From Phytohabitans sp036906915 (GTDB taxonomy: Bacteria > Actinomycetota > Actinomycetes > Mycobacteriales > Micromonosporaceae): DNA of 64,000 bases. Positions within the stretch are counted from its first letter, which is position 1. Every line of letters starts with the position of its first letter. The notes under the pieces are model-generated. The model was not told the origin of the DNA and did no database searches. It saw nothing but the letters and a program-made list of their open reading frames with translations. Shown here in pieces: positions 50,859 through 59,886 of this stretch. The position numbers and the translations under genes are program-made. The stretch is from NCBI RefSeq assembly GCF_036906915.1, contig NZ_JBAKHX010000005.1, positions 124,001-188,000 of the forward strand, given 5' to 3'.

Positions 50859-52103
50859 ATGAGCGATACGACGCGTTTGGCGGCACCCGCCGGACAGCAT
50901 CGCGTGTCCAGTTGCGGTCGCCACAGAAGGTTTCATGGGTTCTTGGTGGGCCGGCGGCCGCGTCCGGTGTTGGTGGTCGGCCTCACCGTCGCGGTCGCGG
51001 TGGCGGTGGGAGCTACGGGCTTTGGCCCGGTGCCAGTGCGGTCGGTGCTTGCCTCCGGCGCGGTTGTCATGCCCACGGCGGATGGGTCCAACGCGCCCGC
51101 TTCCGGCACCATCCAGGAAGCGGTTGCCGCGCTCGCGGTTGCGGCGGAGGTGAATGAGGGCTATGACCGGGACCTGTTCCATTATGGCCTCGACGAGGAC
51201 GGGAACGGCTGTGACACCCGCCGTGAGGTCCTTCTCGCGGAGGCGACCGTTACGCCAATCGTCACCGGTGACTGCGACATCGCCGGCGGCCAGTGGTACT
51301 CCTACTACGAGAACGAGACCTACGAGGACGCGAGTCTTGTCGAGGTCGATCATCTGGTGCCGCTGGCTGAGGCGTGGGGGTCCGGTGCATACCGATGGGC
51401 ACCCGCGACGCGGCAGGCGTTCGCCAACGATCTCGGCGACCCCCGCACCCTGGCGGCGGTCGGTACGGCTGTCAACCAAGACAAGGGCGCGCAAGACGTC
51501 GCCGGTTGGCTGCCGCCGTTCGCCGATGCCCAGTGCCGCTACCTGCATGACTGGGTGGCGGTGAAGACGCGCTGGCGGTTGAGCGTCGACGAGGCGGAGA
51601 AGACCTCACTGCAGACCCTCGCCGCCCGCTGCGCCGACACACCATTTGCCGCCGTGGCCGTGGCCAACACTGGCAGCCCGGCGGGATCCGCTTCACAGCC
51701 GCTGGCGTTCGAGATGTTCGTTGGGGAGTGGGACGTCCACGGGAACGCGGTCGAGATCAGGTCGGACAAGACCGGAACCAGCATCTGGAACGCCGGACCG
51801 TGCCACCTCAACCTCGACCCGGCCGCGCCTGAGCCGTTGTGCATGGGCACCGCCACCTTCACGCTGACCGAACAAGCAACCGGTTTGATGGGTACCTACG
51901 ACTCCGTTGTCTACACCGATCCGGACGGCGCGGTCGTCGCCGATTACGACGACCTCGGCGAAGGCCCCCGAGTCGGGCAGACCTTCACCGTCGAACAGGT
52001 CACCGATGGCGTCCTGTACCGCACCCACGACCCAGACATCGTGCTGGGAAACCCGTACCTGTGCGGCCCGACGGCGAGCGCCGAATGGCGTGCAAGGTGT
52101 TGA
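50859..52103 (+). CDS. Membrane-anchored or secreted HNH nuclease-like protein (DUF1524 type)
   Basis: Read from ATG at 50859 (414 aa); the frame is open from 50778, so the start is uncertain. A basic stretch then VLVVGLTVAVAVAVGATGFG (about 31-52) makes a signal or anchor. The nuclease-like core follows: DEDGNGCDTRREVLLAEA, VEVDHLVPLAEAWGSGA with the His-Asp pair of the HNH/DUF1524 motif, FANDLGDPRTLAAV, NQDKGAQD and a WVAVKTRWRL end. That is the order in secreted actinobacterial DUF1524 proteins. A further 120 residues (FEMFVGEWDVHGNAVEI to the end) form an unrecognised extension. It probably cuts nucleic acid outside the membrane, as nutrient scavenger or antagonistic effector. Confidence 0.8.
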   Translation: MSDTTRLAAPAGQHRVSSCGRHRRFHGFLVGRRPRPVLVVGLTVAVAVAVGATGFGPVPVRSVLASGAVVMPTADGSNAPASGTIQEAVAALAVAAEVNEGYDRDLFHYGLDEDGNGCDTRREVLLAEATVTPIVTGDCDIAGGQWYSYYENETYEDASLVEVDHLVPLAEAWGSGAYRWAPATRQAFANDLGDPRTLAAVGTAVNQDKGAQDVAGWLPPFADAQCRYLHDWVAVKTRWRLSVDEAEKTSLQTLAARCADTPFAAVAVANTGSPAGSASQPLAFEMFVGEWDVHGNAVEIRSDKTGTSIWNAGPCHLNLDPAAPEPLCMGTATFTLTEQATGLMGTYDSVVYTDPDGAVVADYDDLGEGPRVGQTFTVEQVTDGVLYRTHDPDIVLGNPYLCGPTASAEWRARC

Positions 52104-52210
52104 CCAACCCGCACTGGACCACTCGCGAGAGCGCCGACACAGGCGGACTTGCTCTGCCAGGGACTACACGAGCGCGCCGCGCTGTGGACGTGCGGCGGGA
52201 AGTGAGCGAC

Positions 52211-54112
52211 TTACGCGAGACCGATCAGCGGGGGCAGCGGGCATCGCAGCAGGGCGCAGATGGTTCGCAGCAGTTCGGCCTCGACTACGGTCGTCCGCCG
52301 GTCGTGGGCGATGACGTCCACGATCGCGGCGACCAACCGTTCCTTCGCGGGGAGCGAGAGCCCGTCGAGTACCGGCCAGCCGGACTCCAGCGCGAGCGGG
52401 CCGGCCGGTGTCGGCGCATACGGCACACGCTCGCCGGGCAGCAGCCGCTGGATGCCCGCGTCGAACGCCCGCTCGGCCGCGGCCGGGTCCGGGTTGCCGG
52501 CGTGCGCGAGCGTCGCCAGCAGCGTGGCGACCGCTGGTCCGATGGCCGGTGGCGGTGCCAGCCTGCCGCGCCCCTGTACGGAGGGCGCGAGGTCGGCGAG
52601 CAGGAGCCGGGACAGGCAGTATTCGAACATGGTGATCCGGTTGTCCGCATGGACCAGGGTGGTCACCGCGTCCACGAACACCGTCCGTTGTGGCTCGGAC
52701 TGCTGGCGCAGCGCGGGCAGTGCGAGCTGAGCCACCGGCAGGCGGGAGAGCGGGTGCAGTGCGGCGAGCCGGCCGGCCTCCCGCACCGCCGCGTCTGCAA
52801 GGGCTGATCCGTGCCGCTGCGCCAGGAGCGCGTGCTGGTGCCCGCGGGCCGGCGGGTCGCCGGCCAGGAGCAGGCCGAGGACGGTCGCCGGTGCGGTGGC
52901 CGGATCTCGCAGGTTGGCCAGCACATCGTCCGGGATATCGGCGACCACGCTCGCCGCGTACCGGTGCGCCGCCTCGGTTGGCGCACCCAGGCTGGCCAGG
53001 ACCTGCTTGGCGGTGGCGGCGACGGTACTCCCCGCATCGGGCAATGGTTGCGCCGTCCCACCCAGGCCGAGCGTGGCGTCCTCCCGCAGGCCGTCCGGTG
53101 GGGCGGCGGTCCACCGCCGGGCCAGCGTGTCCAGCTGCGCCTGGTCGAACGAGGGGTCGAGGACCCGGATACGGTCGGCCAATGGCGGGTGCGTGGCGAA
53201 CCAGGAGACGACCCGGTTGCCGGTACCGAACAGCATGTGGCCCACCTCCTCCCGCTTCGCGCTGTCCAGATTCGACCCGTCGGGCAGCCCGCCGATCTTC
53301 TTCAGCGCGCCGGCGATCCCCGCGGTCTGCCGGGTGTACTGGACGGCTGAGGCGTCCGCGAGGTACTCCCGTTGCCGGGATACCGCCGCCTGGATGAGCC
53401 GACCGGCGAGGACGCCGACGTATCCGGCGACCACCAGCGCGATGCCGATCAGCAGCAGAGGATTGGCCGACCGACCGCGCCTTCGCCCTCCCGATACGAG
53501 GCCGAGCCGCAGCAGCGAACGCCCGGCGACGGCGAGGAACAGCAGGCCGAACAGCAGTCCGATGAGCCGGATGTTCAGCCGCATGTCGCCGTTGACCACG
53601 TGGCTGAACTCGTGCGCGATAACGCCCTGCAGCTCGTCGCGGTTGAGCCGTTCCAACGCGCCGCGGGTGACCGCGATCGCGGCGTCCGATGTGGACCAGC
53701 CGGCGGCGAAGGCGTTGATACCCACTTCGTCGGGCAGCAGGTACACCGCGGGGACCGGAGCGCCGGAAGCGATCGCCATCTCCTCGACCACATTGCGCAG
53801 CCGGCGCAGCTGGGGGTCGGTGGTGTCCGGCGGCACCGGTACACCGCCGAGGTCACGGGCGACCCGGCCACCGCCCGCCCTGCGCAGTCCAAGCGTGCGC
53901 AGCAGGGCTGCGCCGCCGATCGACACGACCGTTGCTCCGGTGGCGAGCCCGAGCAGCGCGGCAAGGTCGAGTGGCGCCATCGAGAGCCCGTCGAACGCGA
54001 GCACGGCGGCGAAGTCCACCACGACCACGATGCCGACCACGGCGATGGCGAAAAGGATCACGAGGCGGACCGACATCCGCCGGACCAGGCGCTGGCGCTG
54101 GAAGAAATCCAT
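52211..54112 (-). CDS. M48-family (HtpX-like) membrane metalloprotease
   Basis: 633 aa. Two membrane helices near the N-terminus (VILFAIAVVGIVVVVDFAAVLAF and ALLGLATGATVVSIGGA), then QGVIAHEFSHVVNGD with zinc His167/Glu168/His171, two more hydrophobic segments (LIGLLFGLLFLAVAG, LLLIGIALVVAGYVGVLAG), and the downstream Glu-containing YLADASAVQYTRQ. It is longer than HtpX (about 290 aa) because of a 330-residue helical C-terminal extension of unknown role. It lies 17 bases after the LemA gene, transcribed leftward, forming the LemA-M48 pair common in bacteria. Probably a membrane-protein quality-control protease. Confidence 0.87.
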   Translation of the reverse strand: MDFFQRQRLVRRMSVRLVILFAIAVVGIVVVVDFAAVLAFDGLSMAPLDLAALLGLATGATVVSIGGAALLRTLGLRRAGGGRVARDLGGVPVPPDTTDPQLRRLRNVVEEMAIASGAPVPAVYLLPDEVGINAFAAGWSTSDAAIAVTRGALERLNRDELQGVIAHEFSHVVNGDMRLNIRLIGLLFGLLFLAVAGRSLLRLGLVSGGRRRGRSANPLLLIGIALVVAGYVGVLAGRLIQAAVSRQREYLADASAVQYTRQTAGIAGALKKIGGLPDGSNLDSAKREEVGHMLFGTGNRVVSWFATHPPLADRIRVLDPSFDQAQLDTLARRWTAAPPDGLREDATLGLGGTAQPLPDAGSTVAATAKQVLASLGAPTEAAHRYAASVVADIPDDVLANLRDPATAPATVLGLLLAGDPPARGHQHALLAQRHGSALADAAVREAGRLAALHPLSRLPVAQLALPALRQQSEPQRTVFVDAVTTLVHADNRITMFEYCLSRLLLADLAPSVQGRGRLAPPPAIGPAVATLLATLAHAGNPDPAAAERAFDAGIQRLLPGERVPYAPTPAGPLALESGWPVLDGLSLPAKERLVAAIVDVIAHDRRTTVVEAELLRTICALLRCPLPPLIGLA

Positions 54113-54129
54113 TTGAGTCTGTACCCGCG

Positions 54130-54726
54130 TCAGAACTGAATCTTCGGTGTCGTGCGCTCCTGCGGGTCCTCGGTGGCGAACATCGCGGCCGGCGCGAAGG
54201 AGAACGTGTTGGCCAGCACGATCGCCGGGAACGTGCTCCGCCGGTTGTTGTAGCCCATGACCGCGTCGTTGTACGCCTGACGGGAGAAGGCGATGCGGTT
54301 CTCCGTCGAGGTCAGCTCCTCGGACAGCTGCATCATGGTCTGGTTGGCCTTGAGGTCCGGGTACGCCTCGGCGAGCGCGAACAGCCGGCCCAACGACCGG
54401 CCGAGGCTCGCCTCGGCACCGGCGAGCTGCTGCATCGAGGCAGGGTCACCGGGGGCTGCCGACGCGGTGGCCTGCGCGGTGGCCGCCGAGCTGCGCGCGG
54501 CGACTACCGCTTCGAGCGTCTCCCGCTCGTGCTTCATGTACTCCTTGGCGACCTGGACCAGATTGGGCACCAGGTCGTGCCGCCGCTTGAGCTGGACGTC
54601 GATCTGCGCGAACGCGTTCTGCCAAGCGTTGCGCGCCCGAACCAGGCCGTTGTACAGCACAACGCCGTACCCGCCGACCACCAGGGCCAGCAGGACCGCA
54701 CAGACCAACCCGATCACGAGCTCCAT
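54130..54726 (-). CDS. LemA family protein
   Basis: 198 aa from ATG at 54726 (GGGGAG ahead); the frame extends to 54759 but this start gives the usual family N-terminus. One N-terminal membrane helix (ELVIGLVCAVLLALVVGGYGV), then YNGLVRARNAWQNAFAQIDVQLKRRHDLVPNLV, the hallmark LemA block, and a helical body with LGRLFALAEAYPDLKANQ and ENRIAFSRQAYNDAVM, and TFPAIVLANTFSF near the end. LemA proteins form membrane-anchored helical bundles of uncertain function and often sit next to M48 proteases, as here. Confidence 0.9.
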   Translation of the reverse strand: MELVIGLVCAVLLALVVGGYGVVLYNGLVRARNAWQNAFAQIDVQLKRRHDLVPNLVQVAKEYMKHERETLEAVVAARSSAATAQATASAAPGDPASMQQLAGAEASLGRSLGRLFALAEAYPDLKANQTMMQLSEELTSTENRIAFSRQAYNDAVMGYNNRRSTFPAIVLANTFSFAPAAMFATEDPQERTTPKIQF

Positions 54727-55035
54727 GACACTCCCCAGTCCGACGCCGCTTCCGTGCATCAGATCATGTCCACCGCTCGATGCGAAAAGCCGCGTGCCCT
54801 CAACGGGAAGCGCCCCAGCGTGGTATCGCCACCCGACGCCTGTTCAGATGGTGCCCAGCCGCCGCGCCGCGGGGATGGTGCGGGCCGGCGTGACCACCGA
54901 CCCGACCGGCGATCAGCGCACCGGCTCGTGTGTCGAAGTGGCGAAGCCGTGATCAGGGCCATCTCCGGGTGATTCCCCCTACCGACTCGGGCCGTTGCTG
55001 GCCGACGCTCTGACAAGTCGACCGAAGGGAACACT
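54727..55035. other. Intergenic region, divergent
   Basis: 309 bases between the leftward LemA gene and the rightward hydrolase gene. GAAGGGA just before 55036 serves the hydrolase. I see no further ORF, hairpin or clear promoter boxes. Confidence 0.3.
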
Positions 55036-56469
55036 ATGACCCACCGCATCGCCGTCCGATGCCTGGCCGCCGCTACCACCGTCGCCGCCGCCGTCGCCGT
55101 ATTTGCGCTCGCTCCTTCGGCATCCGGTACTGGTGGGCCAAGACCGACGCTTGCATGGACGGCGTGTCCGGACGATATACCCGACCTACCGGTCGCCCCT
55201 GACGACCCGGTGAAGTGCGCGACGCTGCGCCTGCCGGTCGACTGGGCGAAGCCGCGCGGTGCGACGTTTGAATTGTGGGTGGCGCGTCGTCCGGCCCGTA
55301 ACGCCGATCAGCGCGTCGGCACACTCGTGTTCGGCCCTGGTGGTCCAGGTGATTCCGGCGTGGAGCGGATCCGCCGCGGCAACCGGTTCAGCGGCGAAAT
55401 TCTCGACAAGTTCGACACGGTGAGCTTTGACCCGCGCGGGGTGGCCCGCAGCGGCGGCCCGCGCTGCTCCCCGGATCCGACGGTGCCCAAACCGCCGATG
55501 CTGCTGACCGGTCAAGGCGACTTCGACGCGACCATCGCCTACAACCGGGCTTTGTGGGACGCCTGCCGTCACACCAGCCCGGTCTTCGATCACGCCGACA
55601 CGCTCAGCACTGTGCGTGACCTCGACGCGTTGCGCCGAGCCCTCGGCGAGTCGAAGCTGACCTTCCACGGCAGCTCGTATGGGACGCTGCTCGGCGTACA
55701 GTACGCCGAGCGGTACCCGGGCCGGGTCCGGGCCATCGTGCTGGAGAGCGTGTTCGATCACAGCCTCGATTTACGGACATTCGTCCGCGCCCAGGCGATC
55801 ACGCTGCAGGATTCGTTCGACGAGTTCGTCGCCTGGTGCGACCGAAGCACCGACTGTGTGCTGCACGGCCAGAACGTCCGCGGGGTCTGGGCTGACGTGT
55901 TGGCCCGCGCGGACCGCGGCGAGTACGCGCCGTACACCAGCTTCGACGTCGCCGCTATCCCGATCGGAGTCCTGGCCCGCCCCGATTGGCCCAGATACGC
56001 CCGGGCCATCCAGTCGCTGTCCAACGGCACTGCGGTCCCGGCTGCCATTCCACCGTTGACCACTGCCGTCTTCTGCAACGACTGGCCGGTGCCCCTGCGC
56101 AGCTACGAGGAATACGCCGAACTCGTCGATACGGCCGCGGCCGTGGCACCCGACGTGCGCTATGGCGGGGGCCTGGTAGCCGTGGTGTCATGCCTCGGCT
56201 GGCCGGCGCCGGTGCGCAACCCGATCCGCGTCCCACGGGTCCGCACAAACACCCCGCTGCTGCTACTCAACGCCCTGCACGACCCGCGCACCGGCTACGA
56301 GTGGGCCACCCACGTCGCCGCTCAGCTGGGCAAACACGGTCGGCTGGTCACCTACGAGGGCTGGGGCCACGGAGCGTACGGATCCACGCCCTGCACCACG
56401 GCCGCCGTCGATCGGTACCTGATCAACCTCGCGATACCGGCCCCAGGCACCCGCTGCCCCGCACCCTGA
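55036..56469 (+). CDS. Secreted alpha/beta-hydrolase, tripeptidyl aminopeptidase-like
   Basis: 477 aa. A signal peptide (basic start, AAATTVAAAVAVFALAPSASG, cleavage near 32) is followed by the features of the secreted Streptomyces-type aminopeptidase family: TLRLPVDWAKPRGATFELWV, FGPGGPGDSG for the oxyanion hole, VSFDPRGVARSG, nucleophile Ser214 in GSSYGT, Asp in LLNALHDPRTGY and His in GWGHGAYG. The paired Cys near the ends fit this family. It would release short peptides from protein N-termini outside the cell. Preceded by GAAGGGA. Confidence 0.87.
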   Translation: MTHRIAVRCLAAATTVAAAVAVFALAPSASGTGGPRPTLAWTACPDDIPDLPVAPDDPVKCATLRLPVDWAKPRGATFELWVARRPARNADQRVGTLVFGPGGPGDSGVERIRRGNRFSGEILDKFDTVSFDPRGVARSGGPRCSPDPTVPKPPMLLTGQGDFDATIAYNRALWDACRHTSPVFDHADTLSTVRDLDALRRALGESKLTFHGSSYGTLLGVQYAERYPGRVRAIVLESVFDHSLDLRTFVRAQAITLQDSFDEFVAWCDRSTDCVLHGQNVRGVWADVLARADRGEYAPYTSFDVAAIPIGVLARPDWPRYARAIQSLSNGTAVPAAIPPLTTAVFCNDWPVPLRSYEEYAELVDTAAAVAPDVRYGGGLVAVVSCLGWPAPVRNPIRVPRVRTNTPLLLLNALHDPRTGYEWATHVAAQLGKHGRLVTYEGWGHGAYGSTPCTTAAVDRYLINLAIPAPGTRCPAP

Positions 56470-56616
56470 AAGATCGCAGGAGACGGCAAGCCGCCCCTTC
56501 GTGGAGCCGCTGACGCCCGACCGGGCGCCTGAGAGCGACGTCGCGGCCCTTGATCAACGGGGGAAGGTCCGTCATGATCTATACCCGCTCAGCGTCTCTC
56601 AACAGGGTGAGTGCAA

Positions 56617-57090
56617 ATGAGACTCCAGTTCGGACGGTCCGCCCGCAGGTTGTTGACGCTCGCCGCCGCGAGCATCGGCACGGTCCTGTTGCTGTCCAAC
56701 CCGGCGTTCGCGTCGTACAACGACGGCTTCGCCGCGACCACTACCAACTCGTGCGGGTCGGCCATCTTTGTCGACTACGGTGAGGGGGCTGCTGGCGGCG
56801 GCAAGAACGACGACTACGTCCTGATCCGCGACAACTGTTCCGACAGCCACGGGGTCCGGGCCTGGGCCTGGGTCACCGAGCACACCTCGGCCGGCGACCT
56901 GACCTACAGCCTCGGGTCGAAGTACAACGGCAACGGGGTTGCGGGCGCGGACGTCGTCTGGGATCCGTTCATCGAGGGCAACGTGCGGCCGGGCGACACG
57001 GTGAAGCTGAGGGTCTGCTTGGTCGATGGCAGCGGCGACACCACCGGCTCGTACTGCGGCTCGGCCAGCCACACCAGCGTGGACGGCTGA
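56617..57090 (+). CDS. Small secreted protein of unknown function
   Basis: 157 aa from ATG at 56617 (GTG at 56611 also possible). A signal peptide (RRLLTLAAASIGTVLLLSN-PAFAS) is followed by a mature domain of about 125 residues with four Cys (NSCGS, DNCSD, RVCLV, SYCGS) likely forming two disulfides. The strand pattern (VRAWAWVTEHT, DTVKLRVCLVDG) suggests a small beta sandwich. No family recognised. Confidence 0.65.
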   Translation: MRLQFGRSARRLLTLAAASIGTVLLLSNPAFASYNDGFAATTTNSCGSAIFVDYGEGAAGGGKNDDYVLIRDNCSDSHGVRAWAWVTEHTSAGDLTYSLGSKYNGNGVAGADVVWDPFIEGNVRPGDTVKLRVCLVDGSGDTTGSYCGSASHTSVDG

Positions 57091-57187
57091 CCACCCGCAC
57101 CAACACCTCGAACCGGCGGTGCGCCAGAGACCGCGTACCGGGCATATGGTGGGTCCAGCCGGCTAGGACGATGGGAGCTGCGCGCCG

Positions 57188-58837
57188 ATGGACAAGCTGG
57201 GCCGGTTGGGTGAGGAGTACTTCCGCCTGCATTTTGCCGGCGATCCGTTCCAAGCCGGCGTGTTCGGCGTGCCCGGGTATGAGGCGGAGGTGCCCGACCC
57301 GAGCCGTGCCGCCGCCGCGCGGCGGCACGGCGAGCTGGCCCGACTCGCCGCGGAGCTCGCCACGGTCGACCGCGGCGCCCTCGACCAAGAGAACCAGATC
57401 AGCCACGCGATCCTGAGCCGGCTGCTGCGCGACGAGCAGCGGGCCCTGCGCGGCGGTGTCACCGATGTCGCTGTCACCGCCAGCATCGCCGGGCCGCTCG
57501 CACAGGTGGTGTCGACCGTGCCGGCGGGGACCGGTTCCGACGAAGCGTACTTGGCCCGGCTAGAGAAGCTGGGCGGCTTCTTCGATCGGCACGTGGAGCG
57601 GTACCGGCAGGCGGCCGCCGACGGGCGGTTCCCCACCGAGCTCGGCGTGCGCCAGGCGATAGCCCAGGTCGACGCGTACCTCGCCACGCCTATCGAACGC
57701 GACCCGCTGCTGCGACCGGATGCGCGTGTCGCCGACATCGTCGCTTCTGGGGTACGCCCGGCGCTGGTGCGTTTCCGGATGGCGCTCGCCGAGCATCTGT
57801 TGCCCGCCGGCCGGACCGGTGAGCGCGTCGGGCTGTGCCACGTGCCCGGCGGTACCGACGCATACCTCGACCTGGTCCGTGCCTACACCACGACCGAGCT
57901 CGGGCCCGAGGAGATTCACCAGATCGGGTTGGACGTGGTGGCGGGGTTGCGTGCGGAGTTCGCCGAGCGCGGCGGTCGGACGCTGGGGACCAGCGACGTC
58001 GACGAGGTTCTCGTGCGGCTCCGCGAGGATCCCGGGCTTCGGTTCGGCACCGCACAGGAGATCGTCGACACGGTCACGGGCGCCTTGCGGCGGGCCGAGG
58101 ACGCGGTGCCAGACTGGTTCAACAGCTATGACATCGCGCCGTGTGTGGTGCGCGAGATGGACCCGGCCGAGGCGGAAAACTCGGTGCTCGGCTACTACAT
58201 CGCTCCCACCGTGGACGGCTCGCGGCCCGGCGCGCACGTGGTGAACACCCACCGACCCGACCTGCGGCCGCGATTCGAGTACGAGGTGCTGGCATTCCAC
58301 GAAAGCGTTCCCGGGCATCACCTGCAGATCGCGGTCGCCCAGTCGCGCGATGACCTGCCGCTGTTCCGGCGCTTCGCGTTCTTCGACGCGCACGGCGAGG
58401 GCTGGGGGCTGTACACCGAGCGGCTGAGCGACGAGATGGGTCTGTTCACCAGCGACCTGAGCCGGCTCGGCATGGTGTCGTTCGACGCCTGGCGGGCGTG
58501 CCGCCTGGTAGTCGACACCGGCATGCACCACCTTGGCTGGTCCCGCGAACGGGCCATCGCCTACATGCGGGCCAACACCGCACTGTCGGAGACCAACATC
58601 GCCAACGAGGTCGACCGGTACATCGCGATGCCAGGGCAGGCGCTGGCGTACATGATCGGGCGGCTGCGCATCCAGCAGCTACGTGATCGCGCACGCGTAG
58701 CGCGTGGCCCGGCGTTCGACATCCGCGCGTTCCACCACGAGGTGCTCGCCCACGGGCCACTGCCACTGGACACGCTGGAGGAGCTGATCGCCGCCCGCCG
58801 TACCTGCGCCAGGAACGTCGCACGCCGGCCGGCGTAG
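57188..58837 (+). CDS. DUF885-family metallohydrolase
   Basis: 549 aa, ATG at 57188 after GGGAG. Helical protein with the DUF885 signature: FHESVPGHHLQIA, where HES at 371-373 and GHH supply HExxxGHH metal binding, HGEGWGLYTERL near 400, and the C-terminal AYMRANTALSETNIANEVDRYIAMPGQALAYMIG. These proteins resemble M32-type metallopeptidases and some act as dipeptidases. There is no signal peptide, so it is cytoplasmic. The next gene is antisense and abuts its 3' end. Confidence 0.87.
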   Translation: MDKLGRLGEEYFRLHFAGDPFQAGVFGVPGYEAEVPDPSRAAAARRHGELARLAAELATVDRGALDQENQISHAILSRLLRDEQRALRGGVTDVAVTASIAGPLAQVVSTVPAGTGSDEAYLARLEKLGGFFDRHVERYRQAAADGRFPTELGVRQAIAQVDAYLATPIERDPLLRPDARVADIVASGVRPALVRFRMALAEHLLPAGRTGERVGLCHVPGGTDAYLDLVRAYTTTELGPEEIHQIGLDVVAGLRAEFAERGGRTLGTSDVDEVLVRLREDPGLRFGTAQEIVDTVTGALRRAEDAVPDWFNSYDIAPCVVREMDPAEAENSVLGYYIAPTVDGSRPGAHVVNTHRPDLRPRFEYEVLAFHESVPGHHLQIAVAQSRDDLPLFRRFAFFDAHGEGWGLYTERLSDEMGLFTSDLSRLGMVSFDAWRACRLVVDTGMHHLGWSRERAIAYMRANTALSETNIANEVDRYIAMPGQALAYMIGRLRIQQLRDRARVARGPAFDIRAFHHEVLAHGPLPLDTLEELIAARRTCARNVARRPA

Positions 58838-58839
58838 GT

Positions 58840-59596
58840 GAAACCGTGGCCCACAGCGCTTCCAGCGCCGCCTGCAGCGGATCTGGTTCGGTCGCGGCCG
58901 TCAGCGCCGGCAGCGCCATCGCGACCGGGTCCACCGGAGCGTCGAGGGCTGTGCGGAGCGCGTCAGCCTGACCCCGGCCCGCCGGGCGCAGCGAGACGAT
59001 CGAGAACGTGACGGTCTCCTGACCCACGATCCGCGCCCGCAGCGCCATCAGGTCGGTGAACTCGGCGGGCAGTGGCTCGCCCCGCTCCAGCGCCGCCCAC
59101 GCCGGTACTCCTCCTCGCGGCGCTCCTTCTCCAGCCGCATCAGCATCTCGGCTTCGACCTGCTCCCACAGCGTCGGTGGCGGCGGCAGTGTGGCGGCCCA
59201 ATCGTGCAAATAGGCGATGCCTGCGGCGCAGTACCGCACCCGATAGACCGGCAACCGGCCGGCGTCCTGCCCCTCGGGAGTCAGCGGCAGCCGCGCGAGC
59301 GTCCCGTCACCCCACGGGACCAACCCGACCACCGCATCCCTGGGCAGGAACGACACCTCCACGATCTCCTCCCACTCCTGCACAGCGGTCGCCGGCTCAT
59401 CGTCATGCAGCTCGATCGTGAAGTGAACCCGCCCGGAGTGGGTGCCGGTCATCAGGAACAGCGCACCCGGCTCACCGGCCCCGCAAAGGCCGTTCGCCTG
59501 CCCGGCGAACGCCCTGCTCATATCCGGCAGCTCGCGACTGGTCACATAGGTCTGGCCGTAGGCGACCGGTACCACACCATCGAAGAGGACCCGCAC
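58840..59596 (-). pseudogene. Frameshifted hypothetical gene
   Basis: From GTG at 59596 (AGGATGA ahead) one frame encodes RVLFDGVVPVAYGQTYV, VHFTIELHDDEP and EMLMRLEKERREEEYRRG. At about 59100 the match moves to another frame, continuing PAWAALERGEPLPAEFTDLMAL and VTFSIVSLRP to the DUF885 boundary. In its own frame the first part stops at 59048. The two parts read as one protein of about 250 aa with a single-base shift. This is a pseudogene or a base-call error. The exact 3' end is unclear because the second frame stays open into the DUF885 gene. Function unknown. Confidence 0.5.
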
Positions 59597-59886
59597 GGGT
59601 TCATCCTGCCACCGACCCACAGGCGTGCGCCGACCATGCAACGAGGCACGAGCGGACGTCGGCCCACCCGATCAATGCCCATCGTCCGCGGGCACCATGC
59701 TCTCGACTCATCCGAAAACGCTTGAGATCCAAAGCCCCGCCAACCGAACACCCGATGGAAATACAGCTAATTTCGAATGGCACAGCCTGCCTTAAGAAAA
59801 TCACAAACTTAGGTCTACCGATCATTGGTAACGCTCCCATAGGCTGCCGACTGACGCTCAACGCAGACGATCACGGGGGTTTTCAA

